DNA of 64,000 nucleotides from Flavobacteriales bacterium (GTDB lineage Bacteria; Bacteroidota; Bacteroidia; CAIKAF01): NCBI GenBank assembly GCA_018401695.1, contig JAGYKD010000001.1, positions 1,490,016 to 1,554,015 of the forward strand, read 5' to 3'. Shown piece by piece: positions 52,338 to 61,349 of this stretch (position 1 is its first letter; each line of letters starts with the position of its first letter). The notes under the pieces were generated by a model. It saw only the letters and a program-made list of their open reading frames with translations, ran no database searches and was not told where the DNA came from. The position numbers and the translations under genes were made by a program.

Positions 52338-52589
52338 ATGTCCAATTCCAATTCTGATATAGGTGATGTTGATGGTGTTAATGAATATGATGACGATAAT
52401 AATATGATTGAAATTTTAGACATTGGTACAATTAAATTGGCTGTAGTAAAAAAAATAAAAGAAATTTTAGCTGTTGATTTAAAAACTGCAAAAGATTTAG
52501 CTGATGCTGGGTTTTTGGGTGGGTATTCCACATCAAAAATGAAAGAATTAAGAGAATCACTTCTGGAACTAGGTGTAGATTTAATGTAA
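52338..52589 (+). CDS. Small protein resembling the C-terminal domain of ribosomal protein bL12
   Basis: 83 aa. After an acidic N-terminal 27 residues (many Asp/Asn), the chain reads KLAVVKKIKEILAVDLKTAK, then DLADAG, and ends KELRESLLELGVDLM. This follows the order of bL12-CTD: K-x-AVIK-x-VR, x-LGLKEAKDLV, and the closing EELKKKLEEAGA. The bL12-CTD is the part that contacts translation factors such as EF-Tu and EF-G. The usual N-terminal dimerisation domain is missing. It lies 12 nt after the TPR gene and 11 nt before the zinc-finger gene. Whether it mimics bL12 functionally is inference. Confidence 0.75.
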   Translation: MSNSNSDIGDVDGVNEYDDDNNMIEILDIGTIKLAVVKKIKEILAVDLKTAKDLADAGFLGGYSTSKMKELRESLLELGVDLM

Positions 52590-52600
52590 ACCATTTAGTT

Positions 52601-54985
52601 ATGAGCAATAATATGAAAAACATACTTGAATATAAATCTCTCAAAGTCGAAGCTGATAGAGTGAAAATATCGGAAGTTCTAACCAAGGAACTTTTGAAGT
52701 TTAATTTTGAAACAGATTATCTGAAAGAAGGTGTTTTGCAAATAGATAATGCATCAGAAATAACTTTTTATTCATGTGTAATCGAAAATTATACTGAAAC
52801 ACGAAGTATTAGTGAATCAAATAGGCCCAATCGTTCAGGCGTTCCTCAAAGCAGCAAAAGAATGTCAGAATTTAATGTGTGGGATTACAAATTATCATTT
52901 GATCAAGAGTTTCGAAATTCTACAGATAATCATGATATTCTTGAGAGCCATCACGCTATAGGATGCGGCACCTGTAAGCAACATGGCAAAATAAGGTGTT
53001 CAAGTTGTAGAGGTTCAGGTGATATAACTTGCAGTAGCTGTAGTGGGAGAGGTGAAAAGCAATGCGATAATTGCAATGGGAGAGTAAATATTAAATGTTG
53101 GTCCTGTTCTGGAAAAGGGACTAAGGAAACAGGATATGGTGAAAATAAAAGAATAGAGCGTTGCTCGTCATGTTCAGGTCGTGGATCAAATAAATGTACT
53201 AGATGCAGTAATGGTTTTATCACTTGCTCAACTTGCAGTGGGAGTGGAAAGGTAACTTGTTATACTTGTCATGGTTCTGGCGAAATAACTTGTTATCAAT
53301 GCGAAGGGTATAAAACTATGGATCATTTTTTCATAGTATCAGCTAGATATATTAATTTATCGCAAACTTTATATTTGACAAATCCTTACACAGGGTTTGA
53401 CCAAAACAAATCAAAAACTACTAATTTTAACATACAAAGAAAATTATTTGACATAAAAGAACTAAAATTTAAAGACAACCATCTTAATGATATAAAAACA
53501 AGTCCTTTTTATAGGCAAATAGCTTCATTTTTTGATTTTACAAATAATGAGCTTACAAAATTAATTGCATCTAGAATAACTTGTTTTGAGAATAAATATT
53601 TCGAAGTGACATTTAGTTTTTATGGTGAAAAGTACACTCTTTTTCTAGATAAAAACTTTGAGAATTCTTACTATAATGGCAAAAAACCATCTGATCAATA
53701 TGAGTTAGCTTTACTTAAAAAGTCGATTGATAGTGCGGTCAAAAATAAGCTAAGTGTTACCAAGAAAACTATTCAAAAATTATCTAAGTATGACTTCATT
53801 AGTATATCCGAAAAAGAAATCATCAATGCTATTGAAGATACTGAATATATATACGAAGCACATAATGAATATAAAAACAAAAAATATTCATCTTCAGAAA
53901 GTGCCCTTAGATTAGTAAGTAATACAAAGAAAGACGAAAATGATTTTATTCTTATAAGAAAAAAACTCAACAGGGTTTATAAACTTAATACATTAATATT
54001 TTGGTTAGGTTCATTACCTCTCTTATACTGTTTTTTAATTGACACATCTTTTTATTGGATTTCAATAAATATTTGTGTTGCTTTAATTATTTTAATTTTA
54101 AGCCTTAATATCAATAAGCGTATAAAAAATATTACTTATAGTCGTCTCATCGTTGTTTTTTTTATTATTATCCAGATTATTTCAATTAATATTATTTATC
54201 CATCCTCTAGTAGAAAGATTGCTTGTGATTGCTATAATCAAAGTGTTTTAAAATCAGGAAGAGCATACGATGATATGAGTCGAAATGAACAAATTTTTCG
54301 AGAAAAATGTTTTCAAGAGTTCAGAACAGAGGAAGATATGAAAAGAGCTTCAATATTTTTTCCTAAAAAATCTGAACCTTCAGTTTCTGTTCCAACTATA
54401 AAAATAGGGCAACAAGAATGGATGGCTGATGAAATCAATACTTCAGTTTACAACAATGGTGATCCAATCAATGAGGCACAACGCGAAAAACAATGGAAAG
54501 ATTATGGAAATAAAAAAATAGGTTGTTACCGCAAATTAAGTAATGGAACTTATGTTTATAATGCTTTTGCTGTTAATGATAATAGAGGAATAATTCCATC
54601 AGGATTTATTTTGCCAACATTTGATCAATTTAATCAATTATTTAAATTTTTAGGTGGTGGAGATTCTCAAACAGGAAAGGCGACAAAATCAATGGCGACT
54701 TATCCTATTTATATTGAGGATTGGGTAGGCGATCAAGAAACAGGGGGGCTTGAAGAGGTTGAAATTAAAACTAATGGCAACTCTAAGTTCAATGCAAAAA
54801 AAGGTGGATTTATTTATGATCTTGGCACTCCATCAGAAGGAAATTGCTCCTACTGGTGGACTGCATCAACCGAAGGCACAAATATGATTGTGGTAGATAT
54901 TGGTTGGTGTTCACAAGATTTGGGTGGAGGGAAAGGTGCTTATCCAAAATCTTTTGGTTTTGCAGTTCGCGGTTTAAAGAAATAA
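52601..54985 (+). CDS. Membrane protein with DnaJ-type zinc finger and FISUMP domain
   Basis: 794 aa. Residues 1-120: no recognised domain. Residues about 123-237 contain ten CxxC pairs, many as CSSCxGxG (for example CSSCSGRG, CYTCHGSG), a long version of the DnaJ central zinc-finger repeat (normally four CxxCxGxG). Residues 240-460 have no known domain. Two to three hydrophobic helices lie at about 465-530. The last 200 residues form a FISUMP domain: IGQQEWMADEINTSVYNNGD, YVYNAFAVNDNRGIIPSGF and SYWWTASTEG. No J domain and no signal peptide are present. The topology would put the zinc finger in the cytoplasm and FISUMP outside. It is the last gene of the operon. Confidence 0.85.
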   Translation: MSNNMKNILEYKSLKVEADRVKISEVLTKELLKFNFETDYLKEGVLQIDNASEITFYSCVIENYTETRSISESNRPNRSGVPQSSKRMSEFNVWDYKLSFDQEFRNSTDNHDILESHHAIGCGTCKQHGKIRCSSCRGSGDITCSSCSGRGEKQCDNCNGRVNIKCWSCSGKGTKETGYGENKRIERCSSCSGRGSNKCTRCSNGFITCSTCSGSGKVTCYTCHGSGEITCYQCEGYKTMDHFFIVSARYINLSQTLYLTNPYTGFDQNKSKTTNFNIQRKLFDIKELKFKDNHLNDIKTSPFYRQIASFFDFTNNELTKLIASRITCFENKYFEVTFSFYGEKYTLFLDKNFENSYYNGKKPSDQYELALLKKSIDSAVKNKLSVTKKTIQKLSKYDFISISEKEIINAIEDTEYIYEAHNEYKNKKYSSSESALRLVSNTKKDENDFILIRKKLNRVYKLNTLIFWLGSLPLLYCFLIDTSFYWISINICVALIILILSLNINKRIKNITYSRLIVVFFIIIQIISINIIYPSSSRKIACDCYNQSVLKSGRAYDDMSRNEQIFREKCFQEFRTEEDMKRASIFFPKKSEPSVSVPTIKIGQQEWMADEINTSVYNNGDPINEAQREKQWKDYGNKKIGCYRKLSNGTYVYNAFAVNDNRGIIPSGFILPTFDQFNQLFKFLGGGDSQTGKATKSMATYPIYIEDWVGDQETGGLEEVEIKTNGNSKFNAKKGGFIYDLGTPSEGNCSYWWTASTEGTNMIVVDIGWCSQDLGGGKGAYPKSFGFAVRGLKK

Positions 54986-55014
54986 AACCAGCCCACAACA
55001 ACTAAGGTTTCGTT

Positions 55015-55402
55015 GTAAGCATACGTAAGCATACGGGGAACTACATATTGTTTCCCCAAAAGTCTTGTTCTATTTTTAGCTCGGCAGTAGCTCCAACAGC
55101 CTATTGGCGGGGTGGTCCGGCAATTTGGTAAGCAATTCAGTCATCCATTGGGTTGGATCTGCTCCTCTTGCTTTACAAGTGCCTAGTAAGCTGTACATAA
55201 TGGCGGTACGCTTAGCTCCTTCATGAGAACCGGCAAACATGTAGTTTTTCCTGCCCAAAGCTACCGAAGGAATGGTATTATCGATAAGGTGGTTGTCGAT
55301 TTTCAAGCGGCCATCTAGTAATTAGACTTTGAGTCGATCCCAAAACACAAAGGGATAGCCAAAGGCTTTTCCTTTGGCACTTTCTAGAATGGCCTCCCGC
55401 CC
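55015..55402 (-). pseudogene. IS66 transposase C-terminal remnant
   Basis: On the minus strand from about 55402: REAILESAKGKAFGYPF, VFWDRLKV, TAA (55322-55324), LLDGRLKIDNHLIDNTI, then VALGRKNYMFAGSHEGAKR and a normal end at 55076. These are the conserved final segments of the IS66 TnpC transposase. The direct repeat GTAAGCATACGTAAGCATAC at 55015 may be the old IS end. The rest of the element is gone. It sits directly against an attC-like half site (GCCCACAACAACTAAGG, 54991-55007) after the zinc-finger gene. Confidence 0.82.
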
Positions 55403-55426
55403 CCCAAAGAGGGCCCGCCACTAGCT

Positions 55427-55497
55427 GACCCTTAGGCGCTTTTGGGCGAGGATTCCAACCTTAGGCGGAACCCGGAGCCCTAGAGCGCCTTAGGGTC
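55427..55497 (-). repeat. GC-rich covarying hairpin repeat, type I
   Basis: GACCCTTAGGCGCT pairs with AGCGCCTTAGGGTC (one mismatch). Inside, the minus-strand junctions read GCTCCGGGTTC and GAATCCTCGCC. Compared with the copies at 11.3 and 25.6 kb, GTGC/GCAT has become GTTC/GAAT, a paired change. The flanks 55498-55700 contain further short GC-rich inverted repeats and no gene. Confidence 0.65.
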
Positions 55498-55720
55498 CTA
55501 AGTGGCTCCCCCGACGCTTAAATACCGTCACAAGGTCAGCATCTAAGGTGCGGGGTCTTAAGAACCGAAATTAAGGGGCGGATACGGAGCTTAATTTTCC
55601 TATGGAAGAAAGGCCCAAACTTTAAGGCTATGTGGTATTAGGCTCAACCCGCCTAGCAGAAACAAAAAAAAATCGCTTTTTATTTGTCCCCATGGGTTTG
55701 CGGACTAAGGTCTAGCCCTT

Positions 55721-56995
55721 TCAATACCCGCCTTGGGTTTCTTGACGGTCGGGAATGCGGTCCAAAACCTCCTCTACCCAAGGACCTAAGACATCGCGTT
55801 CAAATTCTTCGAACCGGAGTTTAAAGGCATCGTAGAATTGGCCGTTAAACTCTTGCAAGTCTTCGATGTTCATTAAATGGTAGCTGGCTACCGCCGGATA
55901 TTTGCTGCGTGGATGTCCGCGTTCGGTGAGCAGGCCTTCTAAGCTGGTAAAGTTTTGCATCATATCGAACAGGCGATCTTTGATTTCTTGCAGCTGCTCC
56001 CGGCGCTCCGGATCTTTATGCCAAATGCCCCCAAAGGTGAACCGTATGTCTATGGTTTCTGCTTCAAAGACCATTTCCAGGCAAAACATTTCGTACATAT
56101 GGTGCCAGCTAAAGGAGCCGTAACGGAATTTATCTTGCACTTCGGAAGGTAAAAACCGGAAAATTTCATCCTTTTGCGGGGTTAAAATGGCGTAGCGTTC
56201 GTCGTCCTTAAAAAAGCGAAACACTTCTTGAAAATTTTCCGGCACGTTAAGCACCGGACGGTGCTTCATAATAAAATTCAGCGCGTCTTTGTGTTTCCAG
56301 TAAATCTGTTGGGCAAGGGTCATTAAATCTTTTCCGGTAGTCATAAATTGTTGTTTAAAATATTTGATGTAAAAACGTATAAAATCAGCGACTTCTCTAT
56401 CGGGTTTTAGAAGCTCCAATCCTTCTTCGAGCATATACAGCGCTTCTCCGTATAGAAAGGTGTCGTAGCCGTCTAGTCCGGGCATTCTGCGGGCGTCAAA
56501 CGGCCTGGGAGATAACAGGATGTAATGGGCATATGCCGGCTCCGGCAGTTGTTTTTGGGAATGCAGTTGGTATTGCAGTGCAGATTGATCTAAAGCGGGG
56601 CCATCTTCCACGCGGTTGTCCACCAAGAGCACCCAACCTGCTTCGGCATTTTCAATGCTGATGTCTTTGTGGTTGTAGCCAAAATGGACTTTTGTTTTGC
56701 TGTGGTCGGCTAAACTAATGCGGTTTTTAACTTCCAGGGGCAAATGATACACGCTTTGGGCAAAGCGGTTGAGGAACCAAGGCCCGCACTTGTGGCTACC
56801 GGAGGGGTCTAAAATCCAGGCCCAAAAGCGCGAATGGGAGGCAGGTTGTTTGGGGTCTTCGGTTACGGTAAAGGGGTTGAAGCGGTTTATTTCTGTTTTT
56901 ATGCGCTCCAAAACCAAATCTTCGTCTGCTAAAAATTTTTGTAGGGAATCTAGGACTGGGTCGGTTTGGACAGGTTGCTCAAAATCTTGTTCCAT
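55721..56995 (-). CDS. PD-(D/E)XK nuclease superfamily protein (PDDEXK_4-like)
   Basis: 424 aa. The N-terminal layout matches this family: FNPFTVTEDP, HSRFWAWILDPSGSHKCG near residue 55, and DISIEN near 110. The strand that normally carries the ExK residues (IENK) here reads LLVDNRVEDG, giving D-N-R, so catalytic competence is uncertain. The C-terminal half (about 200-424) is helical and unassigned. Such proteins are frequent in defence-related or mobile regions. It lies 21 nt after folC on the same strand. Confidence 0.82.
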   Translation of the reverse strand: MEQDFEQPVQTDPVLDSLQKFLADEDLVLERIKTEINRFNPFTVTEDPKQPASHSRFWAWILDPSGSHKCGPWFLNRFAQSVYHLPLEVKNRISLADHSKTKVHFGYNHKDISIENAEAGWVLLVDNRVEDGPALDQSALQYQLHSQKQLPEPAYAHYILLSPRPFDARRMPGLDGYDTFLYGEALYMLEEGLELLKPDREVADFIRFYIKYFKQQFMTTGKDLMTLAQQIYWKHKDALNFIMKHRPVLNVPENFQEVFRFFKDDERYAILTPQKDEIFRFLPSEVQDKFRYGSFSWHHMYEMFCLEMVFEAETIDIRFTFGGIWHKDPERREQLQEIKDRLFDMMQNFTSLEGLLTERGHPRSKYPAVASYHLMNIEDLQEFNGQFYDAFKLRFEEFERDVLGPWVEEVLDRIPDRQETQGGY

Positions 56996-57016
56996 AGATA
57001 AACAAACGTATTAAAA

Positions 57017-58324
57017 TTAACTATTTATTAAATCAAACTTAATTAAGGTTTCGGCAACTACAAAAGTACTTCCACCAATATATAAAACATCTTCTGTGCC
57101 CGCAAGGTTCAATGCATGGTCAATGGCTTCGGCAACAGAACTTTTCGAAGCCGACGTCAAGCCTAGGTTAAGCAAAGTTTTCCGGAGTTTTTCTACCGGC
57201 ATTCCTCGGGGAACATCCGGTTTGCAAATGGTAAGGCTGTGATGTTCCGGCAAAAGCTCCACCATGGCTTTTAGGTCTTTGTCGTCGGCAAAGCCCAATA
57301 CAAAATGTAGCTTTTTTCCTTTGGCGGTTTCTTTCAATTGCTGCATTACATAGGTCCAACCGGAGGAATTGTGTGCGGTATCTGAAATAACTAAAGGTGC
57401 TTTTTGTAAGATTTCCCAACGGCCACGAAGTCCGGTGAGCTTTGAAAAATGACTCAAGCCTTGTTCAATGGAGGTTTGCTGCACAGCTAATGCACCCGGA
57501 ATGGATTGGTATACCCTTAGCGCCGCAAGCGCTGTTTTGAAATTTTGGTCTTGGTAGGCACCTCCCAAGGGCAGCTGAATTTCCCAGCCTTCGTTGAGTA
57601 CCCGAATGCTTCTTCCTCCCTCTTTGGATGCATGGCCCTCCAAGTGAACCCAATCGTCGGCTACATGAAGTGTACTCTGTGTTTCCAAGCATTTTTTGGT
57701 GAACACCGGAAGGATTTCTTCGGTAGGCTCTCCCAGGACGGCAGGTGTTTGGGGCTTTATGATGCCGGCTTTTTCTGCTGCAATTTCCGGTAAGGTTCCG
57801 CCCAAAAACTGCATATGATCCCAACCGATATTGGTAATAATGCTAAGCTCGGGATCCACTACATTGGTAGAGTCTAGGCGTCCCCCCATGCCGGTTTCCA
57901 AAATAACCATTTCGGTTTTTTGCTGTTTGAAGAACCAGAAAGCCATTACCACCGTAATTTCGAAAAAGGAGGGCTTTATTTTTTCAATTACATCTTGGTA
58001 TTGCGCCACAAAATCCACTACCGCCTGCTCATGTATGGGCACTCCATTTATCCGTATTCTTTCGGTAAAGGAGCTTAAATGAGGCGAAGTATACAGTCCT
58101 GTTTTGTATCCCTGTGTTTGGAAGCAAGCAGCAAGCATGTGGCTTACCGAGCCTTTTCCGTTGGTTCCGGCAATATGAATAAACCTCAAACCCTTTTCGG
58201 GGTTTCCTAAGGCTTGGCATAATGCCTGTGTATTTCCTAAGTCTTTTTTGAATGCTGCGGCCCCAATCCGCTGATACATGGGCAAAGCAGCATAGAGGTA
58301 TGCTACGGTTTCCGTGTAATTCAT
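57017..58324 (-). CDS. folC: Bifunctional folylpolyglutamate/dihydrofolate synthase
   Basis: 435 aa from the ATG at 58324. It adds glutamate to dihydropteroate and folates. The Mur-ligase-type ATP loop is HIAGTNGKGSVSHMLA near residue 50, followed by GLYTSPHLSSFTERI near 75, ETGMGGRLDSTN near 145 and DTAHNSSGW near 315. The frame opens two codons earlier (TTG at 58330), but ATG fits better. It follows the T9SS protein gene by 7 nt on the same strand, although the functions are unrelated. Confidence 0.95.
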   Translation of the reverse strand: MNYTETVAYLYAALPMYQRIGAAAFKKDLGNTQALCQALGNPEKGLRFIHIAGTNGKGSVSHMLAACFQTQGYKTGLYTSPHLSSFTERIRINGVPIHEQAVVDFVAQYQDVIEKIKPSFFEITVVMAFWFFKQQKTEMVILETGMGGRLDSTNVVDPELSIITNIGWDHMQFLGGTLPEIAAEKAGIIKPQTPAVLGEPTEEILPVFTKKCLETQSTLHVADDWVHLEGHASKEGGRSIRVLNEGWEIQLPLGGAYQDQNFKTALAALRVYQSIPGALAVQQTSIEQGLSHFSKLTGLRGRWEILQKAPLVISDTAHNSSGWTYVMQQLKETAKGKKLHFVLGFADDKDLKAMVELLPEHHSLTICKPDVPRGMPVEKLRKTLLNLGLTSASKSSVAEAIDHALNLAGTEDVLYIGGSTFVVAETLIKFDLINS

Positions 58325-58331
58325 GAACAAA

Positions 58332-61307
58332 TTAACGAAGGATTCTCACACTACCCATGCGTTCAATAATGTCGGGAAAGCAAAAATTGTTTAAGTACAT
58401 GCGCCAGGCATATACCCCCGAGGAAAGCGTGTTGCCGTCTTGGCCTGTTCCGTTCCAGCTGTCTTCAGGCCCTTGGAAGGTTTTAACCACATTACCCCAA
58501 CGGTCAAAAATGTACATTTCAAATCCGTCGGACAAGTCCAGCTCAGGAAAACTGTAGGCGATGCCAAAGCTATCGTTAATGCCGTCGTCGTTTGGTGAAA
58601 ACGCATTGGGCACATAAATGCGTTCGGGGTCATAGCCACCTACAACCCTTACAGAATCTGTGAACACAACATTGCATTTGGAAACCCAAACGGAGTAAAC
58701 TCCGGGCTCGGACACCAATAGGGTTCTTGAAGTATCCCCTGTGCTCCATTGGTAATCGGCAAAAGGGTTTCCCGCATCCAGGGTAACCGAATTATTGGCA
58801 CACATCAACTCAATTTCGGGCAGTGCAGGTTCGGGGAGGGTATCAAATGTAATTCGAATGGAGTCGAAACTTGTGCAGTTGTTTTGAGTTACACCAACCC
58901 AGTAGAGAGCCGTGGTGTCTGCCGCAAACAATTGGCTATTGCTGCCGTCTTGCCACTGATAGTTTGCCCCTGCATTGCCGGCATCCAAAAGGTATGGAGG
59001 CGGAGTGCACACCACTTGATCCGGTCCTAGGTTAACTACCGGGTAATTGAAAACGGCCAAGTTTAGCGTGTCTTGGCCAATACACTGATTTTGATCGGTA
59101 ACTCGAACCCAAACCAACTGATCTCCAATGGGTGTGAAGCCGGCGGTGTTTTGGGTGCTTTGGTCGCTCCATTCAAAGCTAAATGGGCCTGTCCCTTGTT
59201 GAACCTGTGCGGTAAGCGTGGTGCTTTCACCAATACATAGCTGGCTGTCTCCGGTAATTTGTACTTGAGGAGCCGGAGCCTGAATGAATTCGAGGGAGTC
59301 CCTGGTGGTGCAGCCGTTGCGGCTAACGTCTACCCACCAAAAGCCAAAACTGTTGGCGATGGTAGTTTGTTGGAAACTTCCGTCATTCCACAGGTAATTG
59401 GCGCCGGGGTTTCCGGCATCCAAGAGTAGGTTGGGAGGGTTACAAACAATGCTATCCGGCCCCAAATCTACTATAGGGTAGGGGAATACCTGCACCCAAA
59501 GGGAATCTTCGGCGGTGCAACCCAAGCTGTCGGTAACGGTGACTTGGTATCCTGTAGAAACCATAGGGGCATCGGAAATGGATGGAGAAGTGGCTCCTGT
59601 GTTCCAGGCAAACTGTAGGTTTCCTGTGCCTCCGGTGACTTGGGTATTTAAGGTAAATGCTTCTGCTTCGCAGGAAGTACTGTCGCCTAAGATTTCCACG
59701 GCAATTTCCGAAATAACAACGTCCAGGGTATCTAAATCGAATACGGTACAGGAGCCGAAATCTGCTTCCACGCGTATTTGACTGTTTTGTCCGGTAAAAT
59801 CCACAAGAATCAGGGTATCGCTTTGCTGTCCGGAGATGGTGCCGTTTTGCACAAACCAATTGAGTTGTGGTTGCTCGTACAAGGAGGGTTCCCAATAGCT
59901 TACACCGGTGGCGTTATCGCAAACCAAGGGATTCCCTTGAATAGCTTGGGGAGGACTATAGTCGCTGCAGCTGCAATCTTCGGGATAATTGGCTTGAGCA
60001 GAAGTAAGGTTTCTGTTGTAGGTTTGAAATCCGGTAAGCAGTGTTGCAGCACCTCCCATGGTTGGGTTATGGCTAGCGGTAGCAAGATTAATGGAGGATT
60101 GTTGGCATCCGCTGTTGCCTAAGGTGTCGGTGGCGATTAAGTAAGCGTCCATGCCTCCATTCCCAAAGCTTTGGGTATAACCGGCCAAGAGGTAGCCTCC
60201 TTGTGGACTGTTTCGAAAATCCATGGCCCAAGCCTCATCGTTTTGTGCGCCTCCGTAACTCATGGCCCATTGTATGGATTGATTGGCATTGAGTTGGAGG
60301 AGTGCTGCATCGCGCCCCCCATTGCCTTGACTGGTAAAACCGGTGAGCACGTATCTGCCGCCTGGCAGTTCTTCTGCTTCGTAAGCACGATCATCTCCGG
60401 GACCTCCGTAGGTTCTGGCCCAGGTAAGGCCACCGTTGGTATTAAGTTTTACCAGGAACATATCTTCGGCACCTGCACCGTAACTGGTGGTAAAACCGGC
60501 CACTACATAGCCCCCATCGGAGGTTTGGCGCACCGACCAAGCTTCTTCGGTTCCTGCACCGCCAATGGTTCTGGCCCACTGAACAGCACCGGCCAAGTTG
60601 ACTTTGACCACGTACATGTCCCAGTTGGCACCGGTACTAAAGCTCGCTGAGCGGCCTGCCAAAATAAAGCCCCCATCGCTGGTTTGTTGAAAGTCAAAGG
60701 CTTGGTCGTTTTGCCAACCTCCGTAATGATTGGCGAAAAGGACGTTGCCGTTGGCGTCGGTTCGGACTAAAGTCATGTCGTTGTATCCATTTCCACTGTA
60801 GGAATTGGAAAAACCGCAAAAGGCATAGCCTCCTAATACTTCAAGACCTTTGTAAAGTTCATTATCATAAATGCCTCCGGCCACCCGATACCAGGTTTGA
60901 TTTCCGGCCATATCGTATCGGGCATAGGTGGCTAAATCCCCTGCGGGCGGATTGGCTAAGGTGTTTCCAACAAGCAGGAGTCCTCCCCCGCCATTGGTTA
61001 ATTCTATAACATCTCGTGCAATGTCTCTATCGGTTGAACCAAAAGTGCGGCTCCATTGGCTGGTCCCTGCTACATCGGTTTGCACCATAAATAGATCACG
61101 TTCTCCTTGACCTTGGCTGTAGGAAGTGCCGGCCAGCGTAAAACCCCCGGTTGAAGTTTGACGCACCTGATGGAATTGATCGTCTTGGACTCCACCGTAG
61201 GTTTTTTGGAATATCAATTGTGCGTTTAGGCTTGAAGGGCCAAGCAAGAAACTTAGGGAAAAGCAAAAAAAGCAGGTTATTTTTTGCTTGGGAACTGGGA
61301 TGTGCAT
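58332..61307 (-). CDS. Large secreted protein with a T9SS type B sorting domain
   Basis: 991 aa from the ATG at 61307. A signal peptide ends near SLNAQ. Residues 30-430 contain about eight repeats of about 50 residues with the pattern TSDGGYVVAGFT followed by a D-x-x-L-V-K strand and W-x-x-T-x-GG, as in bacterial propeller-like proteins. Residues 500-870 are Ig/PKD-like beta domains with repeated VDLGPDSIVCNPP-type units. The final 90 residues (YVPNAFSPNDDGINDSF onward, ending GSVRIL) are the gliding-motility-associated T9SS type B sorting domain. It is expected to be large, surface-exposed and possibly adhesive. A -7 box lies 29 nt upstream. Confidence 0.93.
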   Translation of the reverse strand: MHIPVPKQKITCFFCFSLSFLLGPSSLNAQLIFQKTYGGVQDDQFHQVRQTSTGGFTLAGTSYSQGQGERDLFMVQTDVAGTSQWSRTFGSTDRDIARDVIELTNGGGGLLLVGNTLANPPAGDLATYARYDMAGNQTWYRVAGGIYDNELYKGLEVLGGYAFCGFSNSYSGNGYNDMTLVRTDANGNVLFANHYGGWQNDQAFDFQQTSDGGFILAGRSASFSTGANWDMYVVKVNLAGAVQWARTIGGAGTEEAWSVRQTSDGGYVVAGFTTSYGAGAEDMFLVKLNTNGGLTWARTYGGPGDDRAYEAEELPGGRYVLTGFTSQGNGGRDAALLQLNANQSIQWAMSYGGAQNDEAWAMDFRNSPQGGYLLAGYTQSFGNGGMDAYLIATDTLGNSGCQQSSINLATASHNPTMGGAATLLTGFQTYNRNLTSAQANYPEDCSCSDYSPPQAIQGNPLVCDNATGVSYWEPSLYEQPQLNWFVQNGTISGQQSDTLILVDFTGQNSQIRVEADFGSCTVFDLDTLDVVISEIAVEILGDSTSCEAEAFTLNTQVTGGTGNLQFAWNTGATSPSISDAPMVSTGYQVTVTDSLGCTAEDSLWVQVFPYPIVDLGPDSIVCNPPNLLLDAGNPGANYLWNDGSFQQTTIANSFGFWWVDVSRNGCTTRDSLEFIQAPAPQVQITGDSQLCIGESTTLTAQVQQGTGPFSFEWSDQSTQNTAGFTPIGDQLVWVRVTDQNQCIGQDTLNLAVFNYPVVNLGPDQVVCTPPPYLLDAGNAGANYQWQDGSNSQLFAADTTALYWVGVTQNNCTSFDSIRITFDTLPEPALPEIELMCANNSVTLDAGNPFADYQWSTGDTSRTLLVSEPGVYSVWVSKCNVVFTDSVRVVGGYDPERIYVPNAFSPNDDGINDSFGIAYSFPELDLSDGFEMYIFDRWGNVVKTFQGPEDSWNGTGQDGNTLSSGVYAWRMYLNNFCFPDIIERMGSVRILR

Positions 61308-61336
61308 TGCGCTGAAAAGAACCATAGCTATAGCTA

Positions 61337-61344
61337 CAAATTTA
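61337..61344 (-). promoter_or_regulatory. -7 element TAAATTTG upstream of the T9SS protein gene
   Basis: A perfect TAnnTTTG match on the minus strand, 29 nt before the ATG at 61307. Confidence 0.5.
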
Positions 61345-61349
61345 CTAAT

